Positions 45,131-57,376 of a stretch of 64,000 nt of DNA are shown here, one piece after another. The stretch spans positions 1,116,001 to 1,180,000 of the forward strand of contig NZ_FXBL01000004.1 of NCBI RefSeq assembly GCF_900177325.1, given 5' to 3'. This stretch comes from Mesorhizobium australicum (GTDB lineage Bacteria; Pseudomonadota; Alphaproteobacteria; Rhizobiales; Rhizobiaceae). Made by a program: the position numbers and the translations under genes. The notes below the pieces were generated by a model, which saw only the letters and a list, made by a program, of their open reading frames with translations, did no database searches and was not told the origin of the DNA. How positions within the stretch are numbered: the stretch's first letter is position 1; each line of letters begins with the position of its first letter.

Positions 45131-46357
45131 ATGCAGCAGCTCGCCACAACCTCCCGATCCGCGATCGGCTTCATCCTCGTCGTCGCGATCCTCGACATCG
45201 TGGCGATGGGCATCGTCATTCCCGTCCTGCCGCCGCTGATCGAGGAATTCGCCGGCTCGACGGCCGATGCCGGCTGGATCAACGGCGTGTTCGTGGCGCT
45301 GTGGGCGTTGATGCAGTTCGTCGCCTCGCCGGTGATCGGCTCGCTGTCGGACCGCTATGGCCGCCGGCCGGTCATCCTGCTCTCCGCGGCGGGCCTGGCA
45401 GCGGACTATGTGCTGATGGCGCTGGCGCCGGACCTGTGGTGGCTGGCGGTCGGGCGCATCGTCGCCGGCATCACCTCGTCGTCGTTCACCACGGTCTACG
45501 CCTACATGGCCGACGTGACGCCGCCCGAGGGCAGGGCGAAGGCCTACGGGCTGATCGGTGCGGCCTTCGGCGGCGGCTTCGTGCTCGGGCCGCTGATCGG
45601 CGGCGTGCTGGGCGAGATCTCGCCGCGCGCTCCCTTCTGGTTCGCGGCGGCGTTGAGCAGTGTCGTCTTCGTCTACGGTCTGTTCGTGATGCCGGAATCG
45701 CTGGCGCCGGAGAAGCGGATGGCGTTCTCGTGGCGGCGCGCCAACCCTTTCGGGGCGCTGATGCTCTTGAAGTCGCACCGCGAACTGTCCGGACTGGCGA
45801 CGGTGAACTTCCTGCTGCACTTCTCGCACCACGTCTTCTCGGCGGTCTGGGTGCTTTATGCCGGCCATCAGTTCTCTCTGACCACGGCGCAAGTCGGCAT
45901 GCTGCTCGCAGGCGCGGGCGGGCTGGACATGGTCGTGCAGGGCCTGTTCGTCGGGCCGGTGACGAAGCGGCTCGGCGAGCGCGCGACGATGATTGTCGGC
46001 CTGCTCGGCGGCGCCGCCGGGCTGGCGTCAATGGGGCTCGCGCCGGACGCGCTCTGGTTCGCGCTGGCGCTGCTGCCCAACGCGCTGTGGGGCCTCGCCA
46101 TGCCGACGCTGCAATCGCTGATGACAAGGCTGGTCTCGGAAAGCGAGCAGGGGCAGTTGCAGGGCGCCAACATGAGCGTCGCCTCGATCGCCGGCGTCGC
46201 CTCGCCGCTCTTCTTCGGCTGGGTCTATTCGGTGACGGTCGCCGCCGGTGCGGAGGCGCCCTATCCCGGCGCATCCTTCGTGATCGCCGCCGCGATTCTG
46301 GCCCTAGGGGCTTGCCTCGGCTGGGCTGTTGCCCGTCGCGCGATGCGGGCGGTATAG
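45131..46357 (+). CDS. MFS drug efflux transporter, Tet(A)/TCR type
   Basis: This 408-residue protein has 12 membrane helices. It begins with the family's FILVVAILDIVAMGIVIPVL, has motif A GSLSDRYGRRPVILLSAAGL, and shows VTPPEGRAKAYGLIGAAFGG, which is typical of the Tet(A)/multidrug DHA1 group. Such proteins swap protons for tetracycline or other drugs. No TetR-like regulator is beside it. A second MFS gene follows after 25 bases on the same strand. Confidence 0.92.
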   Translation: MQQLATTSRSAIGFILVVAILDIVAMGIVIPVLPPLIEEFAGSTADAGWINGVFVALWALMQFVASPVIGSLSDRYGRRPVILLSAAGLAADYVLMALAPDLWWLAVGRIVAGITSSSFTTVYAYMADVTPPEGRAKAYGLIGAAFGGGFVLGPLIGGVLGEISPRAPFWFAAALSSVVFVYGLFVMPESLAPEKRMAFSWRRANPFGALMLLKSHRELSGLATVNFLLHFSHHVFSAVWVLYAGHQFSLTTAQVGMLLAGAGGLDMVVQGLFVGPVTKRLGERATMIVGLLGGAAGLASMGLAPDALWFALALLPNALWGLAMPTLQSLMTRLVSESEQGQLQGANMSVASIAGVASPLFFGWVYSVTVAAGAEAPYPGASFVIAAAILALGACLGWAVARRAMRAV

Positions 46358-46382
46358 AGCCGGCACTTTCGGGAGAGTCGCC

Positions 46383-47597
46383 TTGACCGACATTGCCGCA
46401 CCCGCGCCACGCCTCAACGCCAGCACGACCGTCTTCGGCGTGCTGTTCGCGGTGAGCGGCTGCCATCTGCTCAACGACATGATGCAGTCGCTCCTGTCGG
46501 CGCTTTATCCGATGCTGAAGGCGGACTACGGCCTCGCCTTCTGGCAGGTGGGGCTGCTGACCTTTGCCTTCCAGGTGACGGCCTCGCTGCTGCAGCCGGT
46601 GGTGGGACTCTACACCGACAAGCGGCCGATGCCCTATTCGCTGCCGTTCGGCAGCGCCTCGACGATGCTGGGCCTGCTGCTTCTGGCGACCTCTTCGACC
46701 TATCCGCTGCTGGTGCTGGGCGCTGCCTTCATCGGCATCGGCTCGGCGATCTTCCATCCCGAATCCTCGCGCATCGCCCGCCTCGCCTCCGGCGGCCGCT
46801 ACGGGCTGGCGCAGTCGCTGTTCCAGGTGGGCGGCAATTTCGGCACCGCCATCGGTCCGCTGCTCGCGGCCTTCATCGTCGTGCCGCGCGGCCAGGGCAG
46901 CGTCGCCTGGTTCACGGTGGCTGCGCTGCTGTCGATGGTCATCCTCTACCAGGTCGGCGGCTGGTACAGCCGCTACCGCGCGAACGCCGCCAAGCGGCCG
47001 GCGGTGGCGGACCCGGCGCGCCTGCCGCGCAGGACGGTGATCACCGCGCTGGTGGTGCTGGCGCTGCTGACCTTCACCAAGAACATCTACCTGGTGAGCC
47101 TGTCGAGCTATTACACCTTCTTCGTGATCGACAAGTTCGGCGTGACCGTGCAGGGCGCGCAGGTGATGCTGTTCATCTTCCTCGGCGCGGTGGCGCTGGG
47201 CACCATCCTCGGCGGGCCGATCGGCGACCGGTTCGGCGCCCGCACGGTGATCTGGTTCTCGATCCTCGGCGCGCTGCCCTTCACGCTCGCCATGCCCTAT
47301 GTCGACCTGTTCTGGACGCAGATCCTCTCGGCAGTCATCGGCCTGATCATGGCGTCAGCCTTCCCGGCGATCGTGGTGTTCGCGCAGGAGCTGGTGCCGG
47401 GCCGCGTCGGCCTGATCGCGGGCGTGTTCTTCGGCTTCGCCTTCGGCATGGCCGGCATCGCCGCAGCGGTGCTCGGCGTGGTGGCTGACGCCTGGGGAAT
47501 ACGCTTCGTCTACGACATCTGCTCCTACCTGCCGCTGCTCGGCCTGCTGACGATTTTCCTGCCGAACCTGCGCAGCCTGCGCGGGACGGCGGGCTAA
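46383..47597 (+). CDS. MFS transporter, fosmidomycin-resistance (Fsr) type
   Basis: This 404-residue protein with 12 membrane helices has segments HLLNDMMQSLLSALYPMLKA, QPVVGLYTDKRPMPYSLPFG and GIGSAIFHPESSRIARLASG, which are diagnostic of the Fsr group. These export fosmidomycin and related compounds in E. coli; the substrate here is unknown. I chose the TTG at 46383, with GGGAGA about eight bases before, because the conserved sequence starts just after and the upstream frame runs into the previous gene's end. Confidence 0.9.
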   Translation: MTDIAAPAPRLNASTTVFGVLFAVSGCHLLNDMMQSLLSALYPMLKADYGLAFWQVGLLTFAFQVTASLLQPVVGLYTDKRPMPYSLPFGSASTMLGLLLLATSSTYPLLVLGAAFIGIGSAIFHPESSRIARLASGGRYGLAQSLFQVGGNFGTAIGPLLAAFIVVPRGQGSVAWFTVAALLSMVILYQVGGWYSRYRANAAKRPAVADPARLPRRTVITALVVLALLTFTKNIYLVSLSSYYTFFVIDKFGVTVQGAQVMLFIFLGAVALGTILGGPIGDRFGARTVIWFSILGALPFTLAMPYVDLFWTQILSAVIGLIMASAFPAIVVFAQELVPGRVGLIAGVFFGFAFGMAGIAAAVLGVVADAWGIRFVYDICSYLPLLGLLTIFLPNLRSLRGTAG

Positions 47598-47644
47598 GGG
47601 CCCCCATTCCCCAGCCGGGTCAAATCGGGTTATAGACGCCGCCG

Positions 47645-50455
47645 ATGGCGAAGATTCCCCTGAAGCTGGAACGTATTGTCGACGGCGAGGCGCTGCGCCG
47701 CGAGCTCACCGCGCTGACCGCCGACACCGGCGGCGACGGGTCGAACCCGGCAGTGCGGCAGAAGGCGGTGGAGCTGTTCAAGCGCACCATCCTCGAAGGC
47801 CGCAAGGTGGCGGAGGAGATGCTGCTGCAGGACGGCAGCGGGAATGCCTGTGCCGAACGCCTGTCGCATCTGATGGACGAGGTGATCCGGGCGCTCTACG
47901 ACTTTGCCACCGTCCACGTCTACCGCTCCAAGAACCGCTCGGCCGCCGAGCGAATGGCGGTGATCGCCGTCGGCGGCTACGGCCGCGGCACGCTGGCGCC
48001 GGGCTCCGACATCGACCTCCTGTTCGTGCTGCCCTACAAGCAGACGCCGTGGGGCGAGCAGGTCGCCGAATATATGCTCTACGTGCTGTGGGATCTCGGC
48101 CTGAAGGTCGGCCACGCCACCCGCAACATCGACGAATGCATCCGCCTGTCGCGCGGCGACATCACCATCCGCACCTCTATCCTCGAAGCCCGCTTCCTGT
48201 GGGGCGACGAGAAGCTGTTCGACGACCTCGTCGCGCGCTTCGACGAGGAGGTGGTGAAGGATACCGGGCCGGAATACGTCCAGGCGAAGCTTGCCGAGCG
48301 CGACGAGCGCCACCGCAAGGCGGGCGAGAGCCGCTACGTGGTCGAGCCGAACGTCAAGGACGGCAAGGGCGGCCTGCGCGACCTGCATACGCTGTTCTGG
48401 ATCGGCAAGTATTTCTACCGCGTCCGCACCGGCGAGGAACTGGTAGAGCAGGGCGTCTTCACCTCCGCCGAATACAGGCAGTTCCTCAAGGCCGAGGACT
48501 TCCTCTGGGCGGTGCGCTGCCACATGCACTTCGCCACCGGCAAGGCGGAGGAGCGGCTGCATTTCGACATCCAGCGCGAGATTGCCGAGCGGCTGGGCTA
48601 TACCACCCATCCCGGCCTGTCGGCGGTCGAGCGCTTCATGAAGGACTATTTCCTCGTGGCGAAGGATGTGGGCGACCTGACCCGCATCTTCTGCGCCGCG
48701 CTCGAGGAAGAACAGGCCAAGCATGTCCCAGGTTTCAACCGGCTGTTCCTGAACTTCTCGCGCCGCAAGAAGAAGCTGCCCGGCACCAGCGACTTCCTGG
48801 TCGACAACAACCGCATCACCATCGCGGCCGACGATGTGTTCACCAAGGACCCGGTGAATCTCGTCCGGCTGTTCTGGTTGGCCGACAAGCACGGGCTGGA
48901 ATACCATCCGGACGCGCTGAAGCTGGTTACACGTTCGCTCGGCCTCATCGACCGCAACCTACGGCGCGACGCGGAGGGCAACCGCCTGTTCATGGATATC
49001 CTGACCTCGGACAGGAATCCGGAGCTGAACATGCGCCGGATGAACGAGGCGGGCGTGCTCGGCCGGCTGATCCCCGATTTCGGCAAGATCGTCGCAATGA
49101 TGCAGTTCAACATGTATCATCACTACACGGTGGACGAGCACCTGATCCGCTGCATCGGCGTGCTGTCGGAACTGGAGCACGGCGACGGCGAGAAGCTGCA
49201 CCCGCTGTCGCACAAGCTGATGCCCGGCCTGAAGGCGCAGCGCGAGATGCTCTACACGGCGGTGCTGCTGCACGACATCGCCAAGGGGAGGCCGGAGGAC
49301 CATTCGGAGGCCGGCGCCAAGATCGCACGGCGGATTTGCCCACATATGGGCTTCAATCCCGCCGAAACGGACACGATCGCCTGGCTGGTGGAGAACCACC
49401 TGGTGATGTCGCTGACGGCGCAGACGCGCGACCTGAACGATCGCAAGACGATCGAGGATTTCGCCGCGGTCGTGCAGTCGGTCGAGCGGCTGAAGATGCT
49501 TCTGATCCTCACCGTCTGCGACATCCGCGGCGTGGGGCCAGGCGTATGGAACGGCTGGAAGGGCCAGCTCTTGCGCACGCTCTACTACGAGACGGAGCTG
49601 CTGCTGACGGGCGGCTTTTCGGAGGTGGCGCGCGAGACCCGCGCCGCCGCCGCGCGGGCGCGGTTGCTGGAGGCACTGTCCGGCTGGAGCGAACGCGACG
49701 CCAAACGCCTCGTGAAGCTGCACTACGACAACTACCTTCTGACCGTCGACCTTGCCGACCAGCTGCGCCACGCAGAGTTCATCCGCCAGGCCGACCAGTC
49801 AAAGAAGAGCCTCGCCACGATGGTGAAGACGCTCGAATTCGAGGGCGTGACGGAGATCACCGTGCTTGCGCCCGACCATCCGCGCCTGCTGTCGGTGATC
49901 GCCGGCGCCTGTGCGGCGGCGGGCGGCAACATCGTCGACGCGCAGATCTTCACCACCACGGACGGGCGAGCGCTGGACACGATCCTGATCAGCCGCGAGT
50001 TCGACATGGACGAGGACGAACGCCGCCGGGGCGAGCGCGTCGGCCGGCTGATCGAGGACGTTCTGTCCGGCCGTACCTGGCTGCCGGAGATGATCGAGAA
50101 GCGCACCAAGCCGAAGCGCGGCTCGAAGGCCTTCACGATCGAGCCGTTCGCCGAGGTCCGCAACACGCTGTCGAACCGCTTCTCGGTGGTCGAGGTCGAG
50201 GGGCTGGACAGGCCCGGCCTCTTGTCGGAGATCACCGGCGCGATCTCGGACCTGTCGCTCGACATTGCCTCGGCGCACATCACCACCTTCGGCGAGAAGG
50301 TGATCGACACATTCTACGTGACCGACCTGACCGGGCAGAAGATCGAGAACCCGACGCGGCAGGCCGCGATCCGCGACCGACTGATCGCGACGCTGGAAAA
50401 TGGTGAGGCGCGGCCGCAGCGCGCGAAGGCGGCCGAAGCGGTGGCGGCGAAGTGA
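47645..50455 (+). CDS. glnD: [Protein-PII] uridylyltransferase / uridylyl-removing enzyme GlnD
   Basis: This 936-residue bifunctional nitrogen sensor uridylylates and de-uridylylates PII in response to glutamine. The nucleotidyltransferase motif is [20 protein letters not shown] (about residue 110), followed by [20 protein letters not shown]. The HD domain with [19 protein letters not shown] lies near residue 540. Two C-terminal ACT domains follow ([20 protein letters not shown] and [20 protein letters not shown]). The murJ gene follows after 19 bases. The order mutS, glnD, murJ, trpS is conserved in Rhizobiales; here four extra genes lie between mutS and glnD. Confidence 0.97.
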   Translation: MAKIPLKLERIVDGEALRRELTALTADTGGDGSNPAVRQKAVELFKRTILEGRKVAEEMLLQDGSGNACAERLSHLMDEVIRALYDFATVHVYRSKNRSAAERMAVIAVGGYGRGTLAPGSDIDLLFVLPYKQTPWGEQVAEYMLYVLWDLGLKVGHATRNIDECIRLSRGDITIRTSILEARFLWGDEKLFDDLVARFDEEVVKDTGPEYVQAKLAERDERHRKAGESRYVVEPNVKDGKGGLRDLHTLFWIGKYFYRVRTGEELVEQGVFTSAEYRQFLKAEDFLWAVRCHMHFATGKAEERLHFDIQREIAERLGYTTHPGLSAVERFMKDYFLVAKDVGDLTRIFCAALEEEQAKHVPGFNRLFLNFSRRKKKLPGTSDFLVDNNRITIAADDVFTKDPVNLVRLFWLADKHGLEYHPDALKLVTRSLGLIDRNLRRDAEGNRLFMDILTSDRNPELNMRRMNEAGVLGRLIPDFGKIVAMMQFNMYHHYTVDEHLIRCIGVLSELEHGDGEKLHPLSHKLMPGLKAQREMLYTAVLLHDIAKGRPEDHSEAGAKIARRICPHMGFNPAETDTIAWLVENHLVMSLTAQTRDLNDRKTIEDFAAVVQSVERLKMLLILTVCDIRGVGPGVWNGWKGQLLRTLYYETELLLTGGFSEVARETRAAAARARLLEALSGWSERDAKRLVKLHYDNYLLTVDLADQLRHAEFIRQADQSKKSLATMVKTLEFEGVTEITVLAPDHPRLLSVIAGACAAAGGNIVDAQIFTTTDGRALDTILISREFDMDEDERRRGERVGRLIEDVLSGRTWLPEMIEKRTKPKRGSKAFTIEPFAEVRNTLSNRFSVVEVEGLDRPGLLSEITGAISDLSLDIASAHITTFGEKVIDTFYVTDLTGQKIENPTRQAAIRDRLIATLENGEARPQRAKAAEAVAAK

Positions 50456-50474
50456 GGCGGGAGAGCGTCGCGCG

Positions 50475-52061
50475 ATGAGCCTGGTCAAGAAGTTCGCGAC
50501 GGTCGGATCGGGAACGATGGCGAGCCGCATCCTCGGCTTCGCCCGCGAGATGTTGATGGCGGCGGCGGTGGGCACCGGCCCGGTCGCGGAGGCGTTCTAC
50601 GCCGCGTTCCAGTTTCCGAACACCTTCCGCCGGCTGTTCGCCGAAGGCGCGTTCAACGCCGCCTTCGTGCCGCTGTTCGCCCGCGAGATCGAGGCGAACG
50701 GGGTTGAAGGGGCGAAGAAGTTCTCCGAGGAAGTGTTCGGGGTCCTCTTCACCATTCTGACCGTGCTGACGATCGCCATGGAACTGGCGATGCCGTTCGT
50801 CATCCGCTACGCGATCGCCCCCGGATTCGCCGACGATCCCGCCAAGCTGGACATGACGGTGACGCTGGCGATGATCATGTTCCCCTATCTGGTGTGCATG
50901 TCGCTCGGCGCGATGATGGCGGGCATGCTGAACTCGCTGCACCGCTACTTTGCCGCGGCAATCGCGCCCGTGTTCCTGAACGTGATCCTGGTCGGCATCC
51001 TCGGCATGGTCTGGTATCGCGGCGCCGAGGGCCAGGTGGTCGGCGAGGCGCTCGCCTGGGGTGTGCTGGCGGCGGGGCTGGTGCAACTCGCCATCGTCTG
51101 GGGCGCGGTCCGCGGCGCCGGCATCCATGTCGGCCTGCGCCGGCCGCGGCTGACGCCGAACGTCAAGCGGCTGCTGTGGCTGGCGCTGCCGGCGGCGATC
51201 ACCGGCGGCATCACCCAGATCAACACGCTGATCGGCACAGCCATTGCCTCGGGCCGCGACGGCGCGGTGCCGTCGCTCAATCTCGCCGATCGCGTCTATC
51301 AGCTGCCGCTCGGCGTCGTCGGCGTCGCGGTCGGCGTGGTGCTGCTGCCTGAGCTCGCCCGCGCGCTGCGTGCTGGCCACCTGAAGGACGCGGCCAATCT
51401 GCAGAACCGGTCGGTCGAGTTCACGCTTTTCCTGACCTTGCCGGCGGCCGCCGCGCTGATGGTGATCGCCGAGCCGATCGTGCGCGTGCTCTACGAGCGC
51501 GGGGCGTTTACGCCGCAGGACACCGCGGTCGTGGCCGAAGTGCTGGCGATCTTCGGCATCGGGCTACCGGCCTTCGTGCTCATCAAGGCCTTCACGCCCG
51601 GCTTCTTCGCCCGCGAAGACACGCGCACGCCGATGATCTTCGCGGCGATCTCGGTGGCTTTGAACATCGCTGTCGCGCTGACCCTGTTCCCGTCGATGGG
51701 CGCGCCCGGCATCGCGACGGCGTCCGCGATCTCGGGCTGGACGAATGCGGGCCTGCTGTTCGGCACGCTGGTCTGGCGCGGCCACTGGGGCAGCGACCGG
51801 CCGCTCCTGCTGCGGCTGCCGCGCATTCTTCTGAGCGCGGGCGTGATGGCCGGCTTCCTCTGGTTTGCCGAGGACTGGCTCGCGGCCTGGCTCACGCACG
51901 ATGCGCTGTTCGTGAACCAGGCGGCTGCGCTCGGCATGCTCGTTCTCGGCGCGATGGCCATCTACTTCGCCCTCGCCTTTGCATCGGGCGGGGCCGATGC
52001 CGGGATGCTGCGGCGGAATGTGAGGCGCGGCGAGCGCTATCCGCAGCCGCCGATCGAGTAG
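50475..52061 (+). CDS. murJ: Lipid II flippase MurJ (MviN)
   Basis: This 528-residue protein of the MOP superfamily has 14 membrane helices. It flips lipid II across the inner membrane for peptidoglycan synthesis. The N-terminal motif [31 protein letters not shown] and the segment [20 protein letters not shown] are diagnostic. The frame is open upstream to 50400, but the ATG at 50475 starts the conserved protein. It is probably cotranscribed with glnD. Confidence 0.96.
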   Translation: MSLVKKFATVGSGTMASRILGFAREMLMAAAVGTGPVAEAFYAAFQFPNTFRRLFAEGAFNAAFVPLFAREIEANGVEGAKKFSEEVFGVLFTILTVLTIAMELAMPFVIRYAIAPGFADDPAKLDMTVTLAMIMFPYLVCMSLGAMMAGMLNSLHRYFAAAIAPVFLNVILVGILGMVWYRGAEGQVVGEALAWGVLAAGLVQLAIVWGAVRGAGIHVGLRRPRLTPNVKRLLWLALPAAITGGITQINTLIGTAIASGRDGAVPSLNLADRVYQLPLGVVGVAVGVVLLPELARALRAGHLKDAANLQNRSVEFTLFLTLPAAAALMVIAEPIVRVLYERGAFTPQDTAVVAEVLAIFGIGLPAFVLIKAFTPGFFAREDTRTPMIFAAISVALNIAVALTLFPSMGAPGIATASAISGWTNAGLLFGTLVWRGHWGSDRPLLLRLPRILLSAGVMAGFLWFAEDWLAAWLTHDALFVNQAAALGMLVLGAMAIYFALAFASGGADAGMLRRNVRRGERYPQPPIE

Positions 52062-52186
52062 CCTTCCGTCGGGCGGCAGAGCCCTTGATTGTGACCCCGC
52101 CATCCGCCATAAGCCGCCTCGTTTCGCCTGCCCCAGACGGGAATCCTCCCGGGGGCTTGGGCCCTCCACCAGCCACGGAACCAGCC

Positions 52187-53251
52187 ATGTCGTTCAAGAA
52201 ACTCGTCTTCTCCGGCGTCCAGCCGACCGGAAACCTCCACCTCGGCAACTATCTCGGCGCAATCCGCAAGTTCGTCGCCCTGCAGGAGCAGTCCGACTGC
52301 ATCTACTGCGTCGTCGACATGCACGCGATCACCATGTGGCAGGAGCCGGCGGAGCTGGAGAACTCGACGCGCGAGGTGACGGCGGCGTTCCTGGCGGCCG
52401 GCATCGACCCGACGAAGCACATCGTCTTCAACCAGAGCCGGGTGATGCAGCACGCGGAGCTCGCCTGGGTGTTCAACTGCGTCGCCCGCATGGGCTGGCT
52501 GAACAAGATGACCCAGTTCAAGGACAAGGCCGGCAAGGACCGCGAGAACGCCTCGGTGGGCCTGTTCGCCTATCCGACGCTGATGGCGGCCGACATCCTC
52601 GTCTACCGCGCCACGCACGTGCCGGTGGGCGACGACCAGAAGCAGCACCTGGAGTTGACGCGCGAGATCGCCCAGAAGTTCAACCACGACTTCTCCGACC
52701 GCATCCGCGACCTTGGCGTGGGCGTCGAGATGAAGTCGGGCGAGGAGACGGTGCACGGCTTCTTCCCGATCACCGAGCCGGTGATCGAGGGCGAGGCGAC
52801 GCGCGTGATGAGCCTGCGCGACGGCACCAAGAAGATGTCGAAGTCGGACCCGTCCGACCTGTCGCGCATCAACCTGACCGACGACGCCGAGACGATCGCC
52901 AAGAAGATCCGCAAGGCCAAGACCGATCCGCAACCGCTGCCCTCCGAGGTCGAGGGGCTGAAGGAGCGGCCGGACGCGGACAATCTGGTGGGCATCTATG
53001 CCGCGCTCGCCGGGAAGACGCGCGAACAGGTGCTTGGCGAGTTCGGCGGGCAGCAGTTCTCGGTGTTCAAGCCGGCGCTGGCCGATCTCGCCGTGGACAA
53101 GCTCGCGCCGATCGCCTCCGAGATGCGGCGCATCTCGGCCGACCGGGCCTATGTCGATTCCGTCCTGCGCGACGGCGGCGAGCGCGCGGGCGCGCTGGCC
53201 GAGAAGACGATGAAGGACGTGCGCCGGATCGTCGGCCTGCTGGGCGACTGA
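52187..53251 (+). CDS. trpS: Tryptophanyl-tRNA synthetase
   Basis: This 354-residue class I synthetase charges tRNA-Trp. The HIGH-like motif is [20 protein letters not shown] (about residue 11) and the KMSKS motif is [16 protein letters not shown]. The [20 protein letters not shown] segment is also typical. The ATG at 52187 gives the usual [10 protein letters not shown] start; an in-frame ATG at 52085 only adds low-complexity residues. No T-box or other leader regulator was seen in the 125 bases before it. Confidence 0.96.
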   Translation: MSFKKLVFSGVQPTGNLHLGNYLGAIRKFVALQEQSDCIYCVVDMHAITMWQEPAELENSTREVTAAFLAAGIDPTKHIVFNQSRVMQHAELAWVFNCVARMGWLNKMTQFKDKAGKDRENASVGLFAYPTLMAADILVYRATHVPVGDDQKQHLELTREIAQKFNHDFSDRIRDLGVGVEMKSGEETVHGFFPITEPVIEGEATRVMSLRDGTKKMSKSDPSDLSRINLTDDAETIAKKIRKAKTDPQPLPSEVEGLKERPDADNLVGIYAALAGKTREQVLGEFGGQQFSVFKPALADLAVDKLAPIASEMRRISADRAYVDSVLRDGGERAGALAEKTMKDVRRIVGLLGD

Positions 53252-53324
53252 TCCTGCCCTTGTGGCCTGCTTGCCGCCGGGCCCGCCCGGTGGCAGATTG
53301 CCGCCGATCAACCGGACGCATTGA

Positions 53325-53816
53325 ATGGTCTCCAAACGCCTGATCCGCGAAGCCGGCCACCGGCGGAAATTCCTCGCGGTGATCGACGAAACGCCCGAAT
53401 GCGAGCGCGCGGTGGCCTATGCCTCGCGCCGCGCCAAGACGACGGGCGGCGCGCTGGTGCTGCTGTTCGTGATCGAGACGGCCGAATTCCAGCATTTCCT
53501 CGGCGTCGAGGCGGTGATGCGGCAGGAGGCCACGGCCACCGCGCAGGCGGCCCTCGACTCGGCGGCGGCCACCGTGAGAAGCCGCCACGGCATCGAGCCG
53601 GAACTGGCGATCCGCGAGGGCACCAAGGCGGGCGAGATCCATAAGCTGATCGAGGAAGACCAGGACATCGCCATCCTGGTGCTGGCGGCGGGCGCCGCGA
53701 AGGAGGGGCCTGGCCCGCTGGTCGCCTCGATCGCCGGCAAGGGCGCGGCCTTCCCCATCCCGGTCACGATCGTGCCCTATAATCTGACGGATGAGGATAT
53801 CGACAGTCTCGCCTGA
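53325..53816 (+). CDS. Universal stress protein (UspA family)
   Basis: This 163-residue USP-fold protein begins with KRLIREAGHRRKFLAVIDET, then CERAVAYASRRAKTTGGALV. The C-terminal ATP-binding loop (GxxGxGxxxxGS) is not intact; instead AAGAAKEGPGPLVASIAGKG is found, so nucleotide binding is uncertain. It lies 73 bases after trpS. Its stop codon is the left flank of a MITE-like element. Confidence 0.9.
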   Translation: MVSKRLIREAGHRRKFLAVIDETPECERAVAYASRRAKTTGGALVLLFVIETAEFQHFLGVEAVMRQEATATAQAALDSAAATVRSRHGIEPELAIREGTKAGEIHKLIEEDQDIAILVLAAGAAKEGPGPLVASIAGKGAAFPIPVTIVPYNLTDEDIDSLA

Positions 53817-53959
53817 GAGACTGTCTGGAAATTCTGCCCTGGCGGCCATCTGATGGCGGTTTCTGCGCTTCCGGTGCTCACGGACCCAAATGTCCGCTCC
53901 GCTCCGGTTCTCGAAACCACCACCAGCTGACTCGCCAGAGCGAATTTCGAAACAGTCTC
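53817..53959. mobile_element. MITE-like element, 143 bp, with near-perfect terminal inverted repeats
   Basis: The ends are GAGACTGTCTGGAAATTC (53817-53834) and, reversed and complemented from 53942-53959, GAGACTGTTTCGAAATTC. They match at 16 of 18 positions. TGA flanks both sides (53814-53816, which is the stop codon of the stress protein, and 53960-53962), a possible three-base target duplication. No open reading frame is inside. I recall similar sequences as dispersed intergenic repeats in Mesorhizobium-type genomes. Confidence 0.7.
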
Positions 53960-53976
53960 TGAGCGGGAAATCTCGC

Positions 53977-54019
53977 TTGAAACCCGCCTCGCGCAGGTCT
54001 ATTTTAGAACAATTCCAAA
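53977..54019 (+). promoter_or_regulatory. nfuA promoter overlapping an Irr-type iron-control (ICE) box
   Basis: TTGAAA (53977-53982) and TATTTT (54000-54005) are separated by exactly 17 bases, a good housekeeping promoter. TTTAGAA-CAA-TTCCAAA (54003-54019) overlaps its -10 and matches the rhizobial Irr box TTTAGAA-N3-TTCTAAA with one mismatch. It sits 36 bases before an iron-sulfur cluster assembly gene, the expected kind of target. Confidence 0.65.
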
Positions 54020-54054
54020 CTCGACCCTTGAAGTCGACCACGTGGAGAAACGGC

Positions 54055-54735
<681 letters not shown>

Positions 54736-54742
54736 CCAAAAC

Positions 54743-54774
54743 AAAAAAGCCGGGTCCCCCGACCCGGCTTTTTC
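54743..54774. terminator. Bidirectional rho-independent terminator
   Basis: GCCGGGTC (54749-54756) and GACCCGGC (54761-54768) form a perfect 8-bp stem with a four-base loop. Runs of A before and T after lie on either side. It serves the convergent nfuA and L,D-transpeptidase genes. Confidence 0.9.
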
Positions 54775-54807
54775 TTCAGGCGCCCCCGCCCATGAAACTG
54801 AAGCGGA

Positions 54808-55425
54808 CTACTTGACGATCACCTTCGCGCCCACCTCGACGCGGTTGTAGAGATCGATGACGTCCTGGTTGATCAGCCGGATGCAGCCCGACGACATCGC
54901 CTTGCCGATCGACCACCATTCGGGCGTGCCGTGCAGGCGGTAGCCCGTGTCGCCGCCCTTGTTGAAGAGATACATGGCGCGCGCGCCGAGCGCGTTGTCG
55001 AGGCCGGGGCCCATGCCGCCGCGATACTTGGCGAGGTCCGGACGGCGCTTGATCATGGCCGCCGGCGGCGTCCACACCGGCCATTCCTTCTTCATGGCGA
55101 CGCGCGAGGTGCCCTTCCACTCGAAGCCCTCGCGGCCGACGCCGATGCCGTAGCGCACCGCCTTGCCACCGCCCATCACGTAGTAGAGGTGCTTCGCGCC
55201 GGTGTCGACGATCACGGTGCCGGGCACTTCGGTCGTGTCGTAGCGCACCACCTGGCGACGGTATTCCTTCGGAAGCTTCGCCAGCGGGATAGCGGGGAGC
55301 TGGTAGCCGGCGTCCTTCTTCCCGCCATAGGAATTGGCGAACATGGACGCGCCGTCGGTCGCGCAGCCTGATATGGCGGTTGCGGCGGCAAGCAGGCCGG
55401 CAACGAGCAATGATCTGAATTTCAT
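54808..55425 (-). CDS. L,D-transpeptidase (YkuD domain) lipoprotein
   Basis: This 205-residue cell-wall enzyme makes 3-3 peptidoglycan crosslinks or attaches proteins to peptidoglycan. The signal sequence ends in a lipobox (ATAISGC, Cys about residue 21), indicating a lipoprotein. The catalytic motif is HGTPEWWSIGKAMSSGCIRL, with the Cys in SSGCIRL. The ATG at 55425 gives a proper signal peptide; the upstream ATG at 55488 does not. It is convergent with nfuA and shares the terminator. Confidence 0.94.
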   Translation of the reverse strand: MKFRSLLVAGLLAAATAISGCATDGASMFANSYGGKKDAGYQLPAIPLAKLPKEYRRQVVRYDTTEVPGTVIVDTGAKHLYYVMGGGKAVRYGIGVGREGFEWKGTSRVAMKKEWPVWTPPAAMIKRRPDLAKYRGGMGPGLDNALGARAMYLFNKGGDTGYRLHGTPEWWSIGKAMSSGCIRLINQDVIDLYNRVEVGAKVIVK

Positions 55426-55635
55426 GTCGAATCCCGCAAGTGACCCAGCAGCAATGCAGCCCGATTCGAGCCGCAATTTCGTCAACATTACTAAGCGGCA
55501 GGTTGTGCGCTTGCCAAGCTTATTGCGTCGGGCTTTGCTCCGACCCGGCCATTGAGGTCCGGTCTATGGCATTTCTGCAACAGCACACCCATCTGTCCGC
55601 AAGGCGAAGTACATGAACGGCAAGGGAGATTCGAC

Positions 55636-56031
55636 ATGAATATCGGACGCGCAGCGGAGCTTTCCGGCCTGCCGGCGAAGACCATCCGGTATTACGAAGA
55701 CATCGGCCTGATCAGCGCCGACCGCGCGACGAACGGCTATCGCGACTATTCGCAGGCCGACATCCACCGGTTGTCCTTCCTGCACCGGGCCCGCGCGCTC
55801 GGCTTCTCGATCGAGGACTGCCGCCAGCTCCTCGACCTCTACCGCGACCGCAACCGCGCCAGCCACGATGTGCGCGAGATCGCCAAGTCGCATGTCTCGG
55901 CGATCGACGAAAAGCTGAAGGAACTGCAGTCGATGCGTGCGACGCTGAGCCGCCTCATCCACGCCTGCCATGGCGACGACCGGCCGGATTGTCCGATATT
56001 GGAGGATATTGCGGGGGAGGTCAGGCAGTAG
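55636..56031 (+). CDS. cueR: MerR-family copper-responsive regulator (CueR/HmrR)
   Basis: This 131-residue protein begins [20 protein letters not shown], the MerR helix-turn-helix start. The C-terminal metal loop is [17 protein letters not shown]: two cysteines spaced CX7C, as in CueR and rhizobial HmrR, which sense Cu(I), Ag(I) or Au(I) with very high affinity. The ATG at 55636 is preceded by GGGAGA. The usual target, a copA P-type ATPase gene, is not beside it. Its stop codon lies at the edge of the second GGCAGTA element. Confidence 0.94.
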
Positions 56032-56050
56032 TGGTAGGGGAGTAAGGGAG

Positions 56051-56151
<101 letters not shown>

Positions 56152-56163
56152 GTGCTCCAAACG

Positions 56164-56188
56164 AAAACCGCCGGCCAGAGGCCGGCGG
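56164..56188 (-). terminator. Rho-independent terminator of the BMP-family gene
   Basis: CCGCCGGCC (56168-56176) and GGCCGGCGG (56180-56188) form a perfect 9-bp stem with a three-base loop. On the minus strand it is followed by TTTT. It lies 28 bases past the stop of the leftward binding-protein gene. Confidence 0.85.
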
Positions 56189-56216
56189 CTCGCTAAGTCA
56201 CAGACCGTTCTGCCGA

Positions 56217-57206
<990 letters not shown>

Positions 57207-57376
57207 GTGATCCACACCCTGTTGGTTTTCTCTTCCGGTCGCCGTCCTACGGTCAGTTCCCTTGCCCGTGGCGTCTCCCCGCAGGCGCGAAAACGCCCGC
57301 TCGACTTTCAATCTTGCATGGCGTCGCGCAAATTTCACGCGGAATCTTTGACCGTCTGGAAAAGGCCGGTTCATGC

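Noticed and set aside
52062..52186. A tryptophan T-box or attenuator before trpS
   Set aside because: No T-box core, no Trp-codon leader peptide and no terminator/antiterminator pair could be drawn. T-boxes are also not expected in alphaproteobacteria.
53890..54054. A longer NfuA starting at 53890
   Set aside because: The extra 55 residues are encoded by the MITE-like element and the promoter/Irr box, and the Nfu domain starts precisely at the ATG at 54055.
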